Source of the DNA: Spirochaetia bacterium
Lineage (GTDB): Bacteria; Spirochaetota; Spirochaetia; PWKH01
Direction of reading: 5' to 3'
Assembly (NCBI GenBank): GCA_021736505.1
Contig: JAIPFU010000082.1
Coordinates: 1-7,793 of the forward strand
DNA: 7,793 bases
The notes under the pieces were generated by a model. The model was not told the origin of the DNA. It worked only from the letters and a program-made list of their open reading frames with translations, and made no database searches. The position numbers were made by a program, and so were the translations under genes. Positions 1 through 6,512 of this stretch are shown here, one piece after another (position 1 is the stretch's first letter; every line of letters begins with the position of its first letter).

Positions 1-83
1 GGAGACCGGACTTGAACCGGTACAGGCATACTATGCCCGGGGGATTTTAAGTCCCCTGTGTCTGCCAATTCCACCACTCCGGC
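1..83 (-). tRNA. tRNA-Leu (anticodon UAA), 3' end cut by window edge
   Basis: Read on the minus strand, the sequence folds as a class II tRNA. The 5' acceptor strand is GCCGGAG, the anticodon arm is GGGGA-CUUAAAA-UCCCC with anticodon UAA, and a long variable arm contains the perfect hairpin GGCAT-AGT-ATGCC. The T arm is ACCGG-TTCAAGT-CCGGT. The long variable arm together with UAA identifies leucine. Only CUCC of the 3' acceptor strand is inside the window, so the last three paired bases, the discriminator and any encoded CCA lie to the left of base 1. It has its own promoter just upstream and need not depend on the copper operon that ends about 195 bases before it. Confidence 0.95.
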
Positions 84-93
84 ACTTCGTGAA

Positions 94-122
94 ATAATAT
101 CCAACTCTTCGAACTTGGTCAA
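94..122 (-). promoter_or_regulatory. Sigma-70 promoter of tRNA-Leu
   Basis: On the minus strand the -35 box TTGACC (117-122) is separated by exactly 17 bases from the -10 box TATTAT (94-99). The -10 box ends ten bases before the tRNA 5' end, so the primary transcript would carry a leader of only a few bases, as is usual for tRNA genes. Seen directly in sequence; activity is inferred. Confidence 0.8.
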
Positions 123-238
123 CTCCCGGAAAGATATTTCCCCTTCAGTCCCAAGAAAAAATTCTGATGACGGGGGCTTTATTCCTATTTATCAACTCAG
201 TAGTCAAGTTATACAGACGAAGTAAAAATCGAGTATTC

Positions 239-271
239 CTGTAAACTGGGAACAGATTATTTCCATTACAG
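239..271 (-). terminator. Possible weak terminator after the copper operon
   Basis: Seven bases after the stop codon of the SHOCT membrane protein, the minus strand reads CTGTAA, then TGGAA, an 8-base loop, TTCC with one bulged base, and TTACAG. This can fold into an interrupted hairpin. The T-run that follows (five T) starts about ten bases past the stem, farther than in a classical intrinsic terminator. The position suits the end of the operon but the structure is imperfect, so this is tentative. Confidence 0.3.
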
Positions 272-277
272 TCCACA

Positions 278-526
278 TTATTTTATTTCTTCAAGTATTT
301 TTTGAAATTCTTCCCTAGTGATCTCTCCCCGGGCATATCTTTGTTTTAAAATTTCTTCAGCGCTTTGCTGCGTTTCATTTTCACTTGATCTTTCGGAAGA
401 CTGCTTGTTTATGCTGATAAGCCATTGGACGAGAAAAACAATCCCGACAATGGCACCGATTATGATAAGTATTGAGAGCAGTCCTCCACCGAATCCTCCC
501 ATACCTGTATTCCAACCGTACATCAT
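278..526 (-). CDS. Small membrane protein with C-terminal SHOCT domain
   Basis: This 82-residue protein has three parts. The first is a short N-terminus rich in Gly, Met and aromatics (MMYGWNTGMGG). The second is one hydrophobic segment at about residues 15-38. The third, after a polar linker, is a SHOCT domain at residues 55-81 with the characteristic EEILKQRYARGEIT core. SHOCT is a short helical C-terminal module often found on membrane proteins and thought to mediate oligomerisation or partner contact; its exact role is not known. The ATG overlaps the stop codon of the upstream ATPase (ATGA), and GAGGAGG lies seven bases upstream, so translation is probably coupled to the ATPase. The last gene of the copper operon, it may assist or stabilise the pump; this is inference from position. 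It resembles the broken SHOCT gene at 3150-3461 in the domain itself but not elsewhere. Confidence 0.85.
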   Translation of the reverse strand: MMYGWNTGMGGFGGGLLSILIIIGAIVGIVFLVQWLISINKQSSERSSENETQQSAEEILKQRYARGEITREEFQKILEEIK

Positions 527-2568
527 GTTTGTGCCTCCTCTAGTTCTTCCTTCTTCACACTCAGCAGCTGCGCGTTTATTGCAACGATAACTGTAGACAG
601 GGACATGAAGATTGCTCCCACTTCGGGGGACAGAACGATTCCCGCGTTGTACAGGACACCGGCGGCAAGGGGTATGGCGATCACATTGTAACCGGTAGCC
701 CAGATCAAGTTCTGGACCATCTTGCGATACGTTGCGCGTCCAAACAGGATCAGTGCTGTAATATCGAGAGGATTGGAGTTCACCAGCACAATATCGGCTG
801 TGGAAGCGGCAACATCGGTGCCCGAACCCACCGCTATTCCTATCTGGGCTTGAGCCAGGGCGGGAGAATCGTTCACTCCGTCTCCGGTCATGGCCACATA
901 TTCGCCCTTCTCCTGCAGTTCTTTGATTTTATATTGCTTCTGATCGGGCAGCACTTCGGCAAAATACCCATCCATGCCGAGCTCTTTCGATACGGCTTCA
1001 GCGGTTTCACGGTTATCGCCGGTCAGCATCCAGCACTTGATCCCCCGTTTCTGCAGGGCTCTGATTGCCTGGTGCGATTCGGGACGGATAGTGTCTGAAA
1101 GGGCAATCGAACCGACTGCCTGATTGTCGACCAACAAAAAGACCCGGGTTACTCCGCCCTGACGTTCGGCTTCAGAAGGTTGTTTAATATTCTGCTCTTC
1201 AAGGTAGCCCGGACTTACAACCAATACCGACTTGTTATCCACACTTCCCTGTACGCCTTTGCCTTTAATCGCTTCGAAATTGTCAGCAGATCCTATTGAT
1301 ACACCAGCATCCTTAGCGGCAGAAACAATTCCTTTACCGATTGGGTGTTCAGATTGCCCTTCCAGTGCCGCGGCAAATTTGAGAATAGTGTTTTTATCGT
1401 AAGTGTCGTCATGGACATCAACACTGCTGACCTCGAAGGTTCCTTTTGTCAACGTTCCGGTTTTATCGAAGACAACGACGGAAATTTTTCTGGCATTCTC
1501 GAAGGCTGTACGGTTACGGATCAGCAGTCCGTTCTGGGCTGATTTTGCTGTTGACTGGGCGACTACCAGCGGAATCGCCAATCCAAGAGCGTGGGGGCAG
1601 GTGATAATCATTACCGTAGCCATTCTGGCAATCGAGAACTGTAGCCCCTGCCCGGCAATCAGCCACCCGGCTAATGTTGCCGCTCCGACGGTTAGCGCCA
1701 CTATGGTAAGCCACATTGCCGCCCGGTCCGAAAGGGCCTGAGTCTTGGATTTAGCGGATTGGGCTTCACGGACCATGCTGATCACTTTTGATAGATAAGA
1801 ATCCTCACCAGTTCCTTCTGCTTTCAGTTCGAGCGAGCCGTCACCATTGATTGAACCTCCGATCAACTCGTCCCCTTCTGCTTTCCTTACCGGACGCGAC
1901 TCTCCGGTAAGCATCGATTCGTCGATGTAGCTGCTGCCGCTCACTACTGTACCATCAGAAGGGATTTTCTCACCAGGTTTAATAACCAGGACATCGCCCT
2001 TCTGCACTTCAGAAAGCGGAATATCTTCGGTTTCACCGTCCTTCTTACGATGGGCTTCACTGGGCATCAGCTGGGCGAGTTTCTCCAGAGCTGATGAAGC
2101 GCTCAGCACTGAGGCCATTTCGATCCAGTGTCCGGCTAGCATGATCGCGATCAGGGTGGCCAGCTCCCAATAAAAGGGAGTTCCCTGCAGTCCGAAGGTA
2201 ACCGCCGCGCTGTATACATATGCAACGCTGATGGCCAGGCCTATGAGCGTCATCATTCCCGGGGCTTTTGACTTGAGTTCATCGACCAGTCCCTTCAGAA
2301 AAGGCCAGCCGCCATATACGAAAATTGCTGTTGCAAGGATAAATACAAGAATACTGTCACCGGCAAATGCGAAACTGAACCCCAGAAACTGCTGAATCAG
2401 TTCCGAGAGAGCCAACACTGGCACACTTAATACGAGGGTTATGTAAAAACGTTTCCTGAAATCACGAATCATCATCCGGTGGTGCTGGGTATGGTCATGA
2501 TGACTGTGCTCCTGACTGTGATCCTCATTACGTTTATTGATTTTTTGTTGTGAGTGTTCGGTATTCAT
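523..2568 (-). CDS. copB: CopB-like P1B-type ATPase, copper/silver efflux
   Basis: A 681-residue heavy-metal P-type ATPase that uses ATP to expel metal across the inner membrane. There is no CxxC metal-binding domain at the N-terminus. Instead residues 1-30 hold eight histidines, including HSHHDH. Visible motifs: TGES of the actuator domain (221-224), the intramembrane metal site CPH (324-326), the phosphorylated DKTGT (Asp368), the SEHP motif of the nucleotide domain (407-409), TGDN (516-519) and GDGVND (562-567). The last membrane helices contain YNVIAIPLAAG and MSLSTVIVAINA. CPH with a His-rich N-terminus is the mark of the P1B-3 group, whose studied members (Enterococcus hirae CopB, Archaeoglobus fulgidus CopB) move copper, and in E. 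hirae also silver. Which ion and oxidation state applies here cannot be read from sequence. The length is normal and AGGAGG lies five bases before the ATG. It follows the DUF302 gene by 31 bases and overlaps the SHOCT gene by four. Confidence 0.95.
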   Translation of the reverse strand: MNTEHSQQKINKRNEDHSQEHSHHDHTQHHRMMIRDFRKRFYITLVLSVPVLALSELIQQFLGFSFAFAGDSILVFILATAIFVYGGWPFLKGLVDELKSKAPGMMTLIGLAISVAYVYSAAVTFGLQGTPFYWELATLIAIMLAGHWIEMASVLSASSALEKLAQLMPSEAHRKKDGETEDIPLSEVQKGDVLVIKPGEKIPSDGTVVSGSSYIDESMLTGESRPVRKAEGDELIGGSINGDGSLELKAEGTGEDSYLSKVISMVREAQSAKSKTQALSDRAAMWLTIVALTVGAATLAGWLIAGQGLQFSIARMATVMIITCPHALGLAIPLVVAQSTAKSAQNGLLIRNRTAFENARKISVVVFDKTGTLTKGTFEVSSVDVHDDTYDKNTILKFAAALEGQSEHPIGKGIVSAAKDAGVSIGSADNFEAIKGKGVQGSVDNKSVLVVSPGYLEEQNIKQPSEAERQGGVTRVFLLVDNQAVGSIALSDTIRPESHQAIRALQKRGIKCWMLTGDNRETAEAVSKELGMDGYFAEVLPDQKQYKIKELQEKGEYVAMTGDGVNDSPALAQAQIGIAVGSGTDVAASTADIVLVNSNPLDITALILFGRATYRKMVQNLIWATGYNVIAIPLAAGVLYNAGIVLSPEVGAIFMSLSTVIVAINAQLLSVKKEELEEAQT

Positions 2569-2599
2569 ACTTCCTCCTTAACTTAGTAAAATAATAATA

Positions 2600-3004
2600 C
2601 TAATAACCGAGATCAGTTTTCAAACGATCGATTACTTTCTGTAATCTGACCTTGATCTCTCCGGCGATCACTTCAATTTCCGCATTGGACACACTCTGCA
2701 TCGAAGCCTTCGGATCGACTGCAGCAACTTCGATTGAGTTGAGTTCAAGTTCCTGTACGATCACATTACAGGGAAGTAGAGTTCCGATTTTATCTTCCGC
2801 CTGCAGAGCCTTATATGAGAAAGGAGGATTGCATGCGCCCAATATTCGGTACTTACGGAAATCAACATCAAGCTTTTGCTTTAATGTTGCCTCGACATCG
2901 ATATCAGATAGTACTCCGAATCCTTCCTTTGACAGCTCTGATTTTACTCGTTCGACAGTTTCATCAAAATCTCTATTTACCTTTGTGCTCATATAGTATT
3001 TCAT
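2600..3004 (-). CDS. DUF302 domain protein
   Basis: A 134-residue cytosolic protein covering one complete DUF302 domain. Family hallmarks are the stretch VEATLKQKLDVDFRKYRILG (residues 37-56), GACNPP (56-61) with Cys58, and LLPCNVIVQE (77-86) with Cys79, followed by the VDP motif at 96-98. The two cysteines are usual in the family, and metal or thiol chemistry has been suspected but not established. No signal peptide is seen, because the N-terminus (MKYYMSTKVNRDFDE) is polar. AGGAGG six bases before the ATG gives a strong start. It lies 31 bases upstream of copB in the same direction, so the two are very probably cotranscribed. An accessory role in metal or thiol stress is inferred from context alone. 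Confidence 0.9.
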   Translation of the reverse strand: MKYYMSTKVNRDFDETVERVKSELSKEGFGVLSDIDVEATLKQKLDVDFRKYRILGACNPPFSYKALQAEDKIGTLLPCNVIVQELELNSIEVAAVDPKASMQSVSNAEIEVIAGEIKVRLQKVIDRLKTDLGY

Positions 3005-3028
3005 TATATTCCTCCTAACGGAACCTTA

Positions 3029-3130
3029 TTAATTTCTTTTAGGGAACATCAGGATTACTGCGAAAATTCCCAGCAGGATAATAACAAACCATCCCACATA
3101 CATTTCCGGGCATCTGATAAGCCACTGCAT
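3029..3130 (-). CDS. 33-residue single-pass membrane protein, unrecognised
   Basis: The ORF reads MQWLIRCPEM, then YVGWFVIILL and GIFAVILMFP, ending KRN. One hydrophobic helix spans about residues 11-30 and is capped by a basic tail, so the C-terminus would be expected in the cytosol. One cysteine and three methionines (Met1, Met10, Met28) are present; whether they bind metal is unknown. GGAGG stands nine bases before the ATG, a good ribosome-binding site. The gene fits between the broken SHOCT gene (19 bases upstream) and DUF302 (24 bases downstream) in the same direction, as expected for an operon member. It is below the usual length cut-off for gene callers. I do not recognise a family. 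The ribosome-binding site, helix and tight packing argue for a real gene, but a chance ORF cannot be excluded. Confidence 0.6.
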   Translation of the reverse strand: MQWLIRCPEMYVGWFVIILLGIFAVILMFPKRN

Positions 3131-3149
3131 AACTTCATACCTCCGCTTT

Positions 3150-3461
3150 TTAACGCTTCACATTATCAAGTACACGCAGATAATCTTCCCAGTTGATCCC
3201 ACCACGGGAGTAGCGCTGTTTCAGGACCTCTTCCGATTAATTATTGTGTATAGAACCACAATCTGATACGTTCATCCCCCAAGGCCGGCCCATCATTCCG
3301 AGGTCCACCATTTGGTCCATCAATGAATGAACTCTCTCGTTGGGGAGAACCTCCCACATGACGGCATCGACGATTTACTCCAGCAGCAGTTCCGGAACCT
3401 TATCGGGATCAATAGAATTTTGGAGCTCAGCTTCATTTTCCCGCGAAACTCTTTGATTCAT
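3150..3461 (-). pseudogene. Broken SHOCT-domain gene with two in-frame TAA codons
   Basis: Starting at an ATG at 3461 with GAGG eight bases upstream, one frame runs for 104 codons and is interrupted twice by TAA, at 3375-3377 and 3237-3239. Part one (28 residues) begins MNQRVSRENEAELQ. Part two (45 residues) is IVDAVMWEVLPNERVHSLMD followed by a Met/Gly-rich stretch (QMVDLGMMGRPWGMN). Part three (28 residues) is a clear SHOCT domain, SEEVLKQRYSRGGINWEDYL, then the real stop. All three lie in the same frame, so no frameshift is needed. Each TAA differs from the Gln codon CAA by a single C-to-T change, and Gln would suit both contexts; that ancestral state is inference. Other genes here end in TAA (kinase, TatD), so a reassigned code is not supported. 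The family of the N-terminal part is not recognised. It is the first gene after the kinase and the 11-bp repeat. Confidence 0.75.
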
Positions 3462-3525
3462 TTTCTTTTCCTCTTCGAATAACTTGTAGTATGAATATAG
3501 AGAAAGAATATGAAGCTATGGTGAA

Positions 3526-3547
3526 GGGAATATTACGGGAATATGAC
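3526..3547. promoter_or_regulatory. Tandem 11-bp direct repeat, probable response-regulator site
   Basis: On the plus strand GGGAATATTAC is followed directly by GGGAATATGAC; 10 of 11 bases match. Repeats with an 11-bp period place two regulator monomers on the same face of the helix, the arrangement known for OmpR/PhoB-type regulators, and a regulator of that type is encoded about 1.1 kb away. The repeat lies just past the kinase stop codon and 65 bases upstream of the first gene of the copper operon, where an activator site would be expected. A weak -10 candidate, CATATT, lies 13 bases past the repeat on the minus strand; no good -35 box is present, which fits an activated promoter. The assignment of this regulator to this site is inference. 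Confidence 0.55.
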
Positions 3548-3551
3548 AAAA

Positions 3552-4667
3552 TTAGTCATTTTGTGGGAGAGTAAAATAAAAACGGCTGCCCTGTTGTGAT
3601 CCGGGGCTTTCAACTTTCAGACTGCCGCCGTGAGCTTCAATGATGTGATTGGCTATAGTCAATCCAATACCGCTTCCACCGCCGGCACGGGATCGTGATT
3701 TATCGACCCGGTAAAATCTTTCGAAAATATGACTTATATCACTCTCGCTTAGACCAATTCCGTTATCTTCAACACCGCAGATTATCATATCATCTTTGGA
3801 TTCAGTATTAATTCGAACCGTACCATTGGGCGACGTGTACTGCAAAGCATTGCCGAGAAGGTTAATAAGCACCTGCTGTAGACGTTCCCAATCGGCCTGT
3901 ACTCTTACTACATGGTCTGGGAGCTCAATTTTCAGGTCGATTTGCTTTTCCAAGAACTGAGGTTTTAACTTCAGTACAACTTGTTCCAACAAATCATTGA
4001 GATCGAACTCCTGAAGATTCAGCTTGATCTGTCCGGATTCCGCCTTTGATAGATTCTCCAAGTCTCCCACAAGACGTTGCAACCGTGTAATTTCTTTTTG
4101 AACCGCCGAGTAGGTAGAAAAATCGGCCGGCAAGACTCCGTCTATAATTCCTTCCATAAGGCTACGCATCGAAGCAAGAGGCGTCCTAAGTTCGTGGGCG
4201 ACATTGCCGATGAGCTCAATACGGCGGGTTTCAGTGGAATTCAGCGTCTCCGCCATTCGGTTGAAGTTTTTGGCCAGTTCGCCTAATTCGTCATCCCATA
4301 TAAAATAGGCCCGTTGCCGATAATCTCCGTCTGCAATCTGTACTACCGTTTTCATCATCGAACGAATGGGAGATACTATTCTCCAGGCGACAAAGCTGCT
4401 CACTATAAGCGCTGCGAGCAAGGCTCCGAAGACGGCGAATAGAATGACTTCATTTAGGGCAGCCTGAAAGGTATTAATTAAATTCTGTTGTAAAAACTCG
4501 TTCTCCCCAATCAAGTATTCCATCTGCCGAATATGCTGGTTTAATGCATACGGTGCCTGGAGACGAGTTGTGAGCAATAGAACCATAACAACGACTGCTA
4601 TAATTATGAGATGTGAAACAAAGATTTTGCGGCCTAAACGGCTCGTCAACAGTTCCCTTATTTTCAC
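3552..4667 (-). CDS. Membrane sensor histidine kinase of the copper locus
   Basis: A 371-residue kinase with two membrane helices (about 15-34 and 74-96) enclosing a short external loop of roughly 38 residues, then a HAMP linker (about 97-145) and the catalytic core. Motifs: the H-box VAHELRTPL with the phosphorylated His158, the N-box LINLLGNALQYT (267-278), the G1 box DNGIG (301-305), the F-box FERF (315-318) and the G2 box GSGIGL (331-336). It autophosphorylates and passes phosphate to the upstream regulator. The external loop is small, with one His and one Met (residues 45 and 49), so sensing may occur in or near the membrane. The start codon is GTG, overlapping the regulator stop (GTGA), with GAGG seven bases upstream; translation is probably coupled. 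Copper or envelope metal stress as signal is inferred from the neighbouring efflux genes. No gene symbol is given because CopS/CusS identity cannot be told from this sequence. Confidence 0.92.
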   Translation of the reverse strand: MKIRELLTSRLGRKIFVSHLIIIAVVVMVLLLTTRLQAPYALNQHIRQMEYLIGENEFLQQNLINTFQAALNEVILFAVFGALLAALIVSSFVAWRIVSPIRSMMKTVVQIADGDYRQRAYFIWDDELGELAKNFNRMAETLNSTETRRIELIGNVAHELRTPLASMRSLMEGIIDGVLPADFSTYSAVQKEITRLQRLVGDLENLSKAESGQIKLNLQEFDLNDLLEQVVLKLKPQFLEKQIDLKIELPDHVVRVQADWERLQQVLINLLGNALQYTSPNGTVRINTESKDDMIICGVEDNGIGLSESDISHIFERFYRVDKSRSRAGGGSGIGLTIANHIIEAHGGSLKVESPGSQQGSRFYFTLPQND

Positions 4668-5347
4668 TGTTCTGCCTCGAAACGATAGCCGCTTCCGCGT
4701 ACTGTTGTAATGTATTCCTTGTCATCCTCGGAAAGCTTCATTTTATTGCGCAACCGGCGGATATGCACATCAACTACGCGCTCTTCAATAAAATATTCAC
4801 CGCCCCACACATGCTCAATCAGCTGATCACGGCTGAGCACACGTCCACTGTTTTCCATTAAAGTAAGCAGTATGTCAAACTCGATACGGGTAAGCTCAAG
4901 CTCATTGCCTTGTAGACTTGCTCTTCTGGCGGCCGGATCAATAGAAAACTCCCCGCTCCGTATTACCTCAACATCATTGACGCTTGGTTTTCTTTGTCGC
5001 CGGACGATTGCCTGCACCCGGGCAACAAGCACACGGGGGCTGAAGGGTTTAAGAACATAATCGTCAGCCCCCAATTTGAGCCCGATTATTCGATCGTCTT
5101 CATCGGTTTTTGCGCTAAGCAATACGACATACGGATCTGCTTTTCGCCTGAGCTCTCGCAGCACCTCCAATCCATCAATTCCCGGAAGCATAATATCCAA
5201 TATTACCACGTCCGGTCTGAACGTCCGAGCAATCGAAAGCGCCTTTTTCCCATCATAAACGCTTTTGACCTCATAGCCCTCGTATTCAAAATAGGCCTGG
5301 ACTGTAGTTACGATGGCAGTTTCATCATCGACTACTAATATCTTCAT
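4664..5347 (-). CDS. OmpR/PhoB-type response regulator
   Basis: A 227-residue two-domain regulator. The receiver domain (1-120) has the acidic pair Asp7-Asp8, the phosphoacceptor Asp51 in VVILDIMLPG, Ser78 and the conserved Lys100 in LKPF. A winged-helix DNA-binding domain fills about 130-225 and ends with RVVDVHIRRLRNKM and TTVRGSGYRF, typical of the OmpR family. The frame stays open to a GTG at 5357-5359, but I chose the ATG at 5345-5347. MKILVVDDE is the family's usual beginning, AAGGTGG sits at the right distance before the ATG, and the predicted transcript starts only a few bases before the GTG, leaving it no ribosome-binding site. It is first in an operon with the kinase (GTGA overlap). 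It probably activates the copper operon and perhaps itself; the target is inferred. Confidence 0.93.
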   Translation of the reverse strand: MKILVVDDETAIVTTVQAYFEYEGYEVKSVYDGKKALSIARTFRPDVVILDIMLPGIDGLEVLRELRRKADPYVVLLSAKTDEDDRIIGLKLGADDYVLKPFSPRVLVARVQAIVRRQRKPSVNDVEVIRSGEFSIDPAARRASLQGNELELTRIEFDILLTLMENSGRVLSRDQLIEHVWGGEYFIEERVVDVHIRRLRNKMKLSEDDKEYITTVRGSGYRFEAEQ

Positions 5348-5371
5348 GTTCAACCCCACCTTTCTAATTTA

Positions 5372-5400
5372 AGTATCTCAATTTAACAAGGTAGTGTCAA
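5372..5400 (-). promoter_or_regulatory. Sigma-70 promoter of the regulator-kinase operon
   Basis: On the minus strand a perfect -35 box TTGACA (5395-5400) is separated by 17 bases from GATACT (5372-5377), which matches 4 of 6 bases of the -10 consensus. The predicted start near 5365 gives a leader of about 18 bases holding the ribosome-binding site GAAAGGTGG and little else. This suggests steady basal transcription of the two-component pair. Confidence 0.7.
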
Positions 5401-5426
5401 ACGAGTTTAATTGTTTTTGTATTTTA

Positions 5427-5432
5427 TATAAT
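5427..5432 (+). promoter_or_regulatory. Possible -10 box facing the TatD gene
   Basis: A perfect TATAAT lies on the plus strand in a very A+T-rich stretch. No convincing -35 box is found 16-18 bases upstream; the nearest candidate, TTTAAT at 5406-5411, has only a 15-base spacer. If used, it would make a leader of about 270 bases before the preferred TatD start. It is back to back with the regulator promoter, so the two transcription units diverge here. Confidence 0.4.
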
Positions 5433-5525
5433 GGTCAATAGGTAAAAAGTTCTCTTTTATATTCTACAATATGTACGGAGAAAAACGAACGAAGGGAACC
5501 ATTTACTGAAATTGAACTATTCATA

Positions 5526-5708
5526 ATGTTTTCCAAAGATGAAGAACAATGGGTACATATTTTGGAAGAGAGAATTCGGCTTAACATTTTCTTGTTATGT
5601 GGGATACAGGTTCCCGACCAGGTACGGTTGAGAATGCAGGTGGCATATAATAATTGTCGGCATGCTTATATTGAACATTTTTACAGAGTTTACTATGTTG
5701 TTATCATA
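5526..5708 (+). other. Open 61-codon stretch in frame with TatD, status unclear
   Basis: The TatD reading frame continues upstream without a stop to an ATG at 5526, adding 61 residues (beginning MFSKDEEQWVHILEE and ending FYRVYYVVII). TatD proteins normally begin at the metal-binding THFH segment, and I recognise no domain in the extension. There is no good ribosome-binding site before the ATG at 5526 and none before the one at 5709 either. I read this stretch mainly as untranslated leader, but a real N-terminal extension or a separate small peptide is possible. Confidence 0.3.
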
Positions 5709-6500
5709 ATGAAATACATAGACACACATTTTCATACAGAAATGATGCGGAATAAGGGTTTAGAAACTGACAGGCTGCTGGAAGAATTGTTTGCTGCTGG
5801 CTTTTCCGGAGGGATAGATGTAGGAACACATCCTGATGATATCCAACTCAGAAAGGCGGCTCTCAGCAAATTCCCTTCAATTCTCCTTTCTGGAGGAATT
5901 TTTCCCGGAATTCTGGAAAATGATAGCAAAAAACCACTCTCTGAGCTTTTAGAAAGTCTACAGGAATCCATTTCTCAAAATGATATTACATTTATCGGTG
6001 AATTCGGCCTTGACTACTATTGGGACTACGGAACCAGAGAAAATCAGAAAGATCTCTGTATTCAGCAGTTGGAAATGGCAAATAGCTATTCCCTCCCTGT
6101 GATCATCCATAACCGCGATGCAGATTCTGATATCATTGACCTTCTTGAAAAATACCCTCCAAATAAATCTGGTATTATGCATTGTTTCTCATCAAATAAG
6201 GAGACAGCTGAACAGCTTCTGGAATTAGGTATGTATATCTCTTTTGCAGGTAATGTCACCTTCAAAAATTCCAGGGTGATACAGGAAGCGGTTGACGTAG
6301 TTCCCTTGAACCGCATCCTTGTAGAAACAGATGCACCATACCTTGCACCTGTACCTAAACGGGGAAAAACAAATCATCCTGGTTATATTATCCATACATA
6401 TGAATTTCTTGCTGGGATGAAACAGGTAAGTACTGAAACTTTAACCAAGCAGGTAATACAAAATTTTACTGATTTAATAAATGGAGAGAAAAGCAATTAA
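5709..6500 (+). CDS. tatD: TatD-family metal-dependent hydrolase (DNase-like)
   Basis: With the ATG at 5709 the protein has 263 residues, the normal TatD size. The metal ligands of the family are all visible: the HxH pair His7 and His9 in DTHFH, Glu98 in IGEFGLDYYWD, His134 in VIIHNRDA, His158 in MHCFSS and Asp208 in VETDAPYLAPVPKRG. It should fold as a cytosolic TIM barrel with two divalent metals. Studied members show DNase or 3'-exonuclease activity linked to DNA repair and turnover of damaged nucleic acid; the native substrate is unknown for most. It stands alone, diverging from the two-component operon and converging on the lipoprotein gene. No typical ribosome-binding site precedes the chosen start, which rests on family length and alignment of the first motif. 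Confidence 0.88.
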   Translation: MKYIDTHFHTEMMRNKGLETDRLLEELFAAGFSGGIDVGTHPDDIQLRKAALSKFPSILLSGGIFPGILENDSKKPLSELLESLQESISQNDITFIGEFGLDYYWDYGTRENQKDLCIQQLEMANSYSLPVIIHNRDADSDIIDLLEKYPPNKSGIMHCFSSNKETAEQLLELGMYISFAGNVTFKNSRVIQEAVDVVPLNRILVETDAPYLAPVPKRGKTNHPGYIIHTYEFLAGMKQVSTETLTKQVIQNFTDLINGEKSN

Positions 6501-6512
6501 GGAATACTATGT

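Noticed and set aside
139..178. CCCC...GGGGG arms that might form a plus-strand terminator
   Set aside because: The loop is long, the inner pairing is poor, and no plus-strand gene ends here.
1..277. Copper genes as a tRNA-integrated genomic island
   Set aside because: The genes lie on the 5' side of tRNA-Leu, whereas integrase elements usually enter at the 3' end. No integrase or repeat of the tRNA end was seen in the window.
3150..3461. UAA read as an amino acid (reassigned genetic code)
   Set aside because: The kinase and TatD genes end normally at TAA, and the long genes have no internal TAA.
3491..3574. 27-codon plus-strand ORF (MNIEKEYEAMVKG...) over the kinase 3' end and the 11-bp repeats
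   Set aside because: No ribosome-binding site, overlaps the kinase on the opposite strand, and covers the probable regulatory site.
5357..5359. GTG start for the response regulator (adds four residues)
   Set aside because: The predicted transcript start is too close to allow a ribosome-binding site, and the ATG start matches the family.
5366..5386. Repeated AATTTAA (5366-5372 and 5380-5386) as a second regulator site
   Set aside because: The period is 14 bases, not 11, the sequence is plain A+T-rich, and it is unlike the GGGAATAT repeats.
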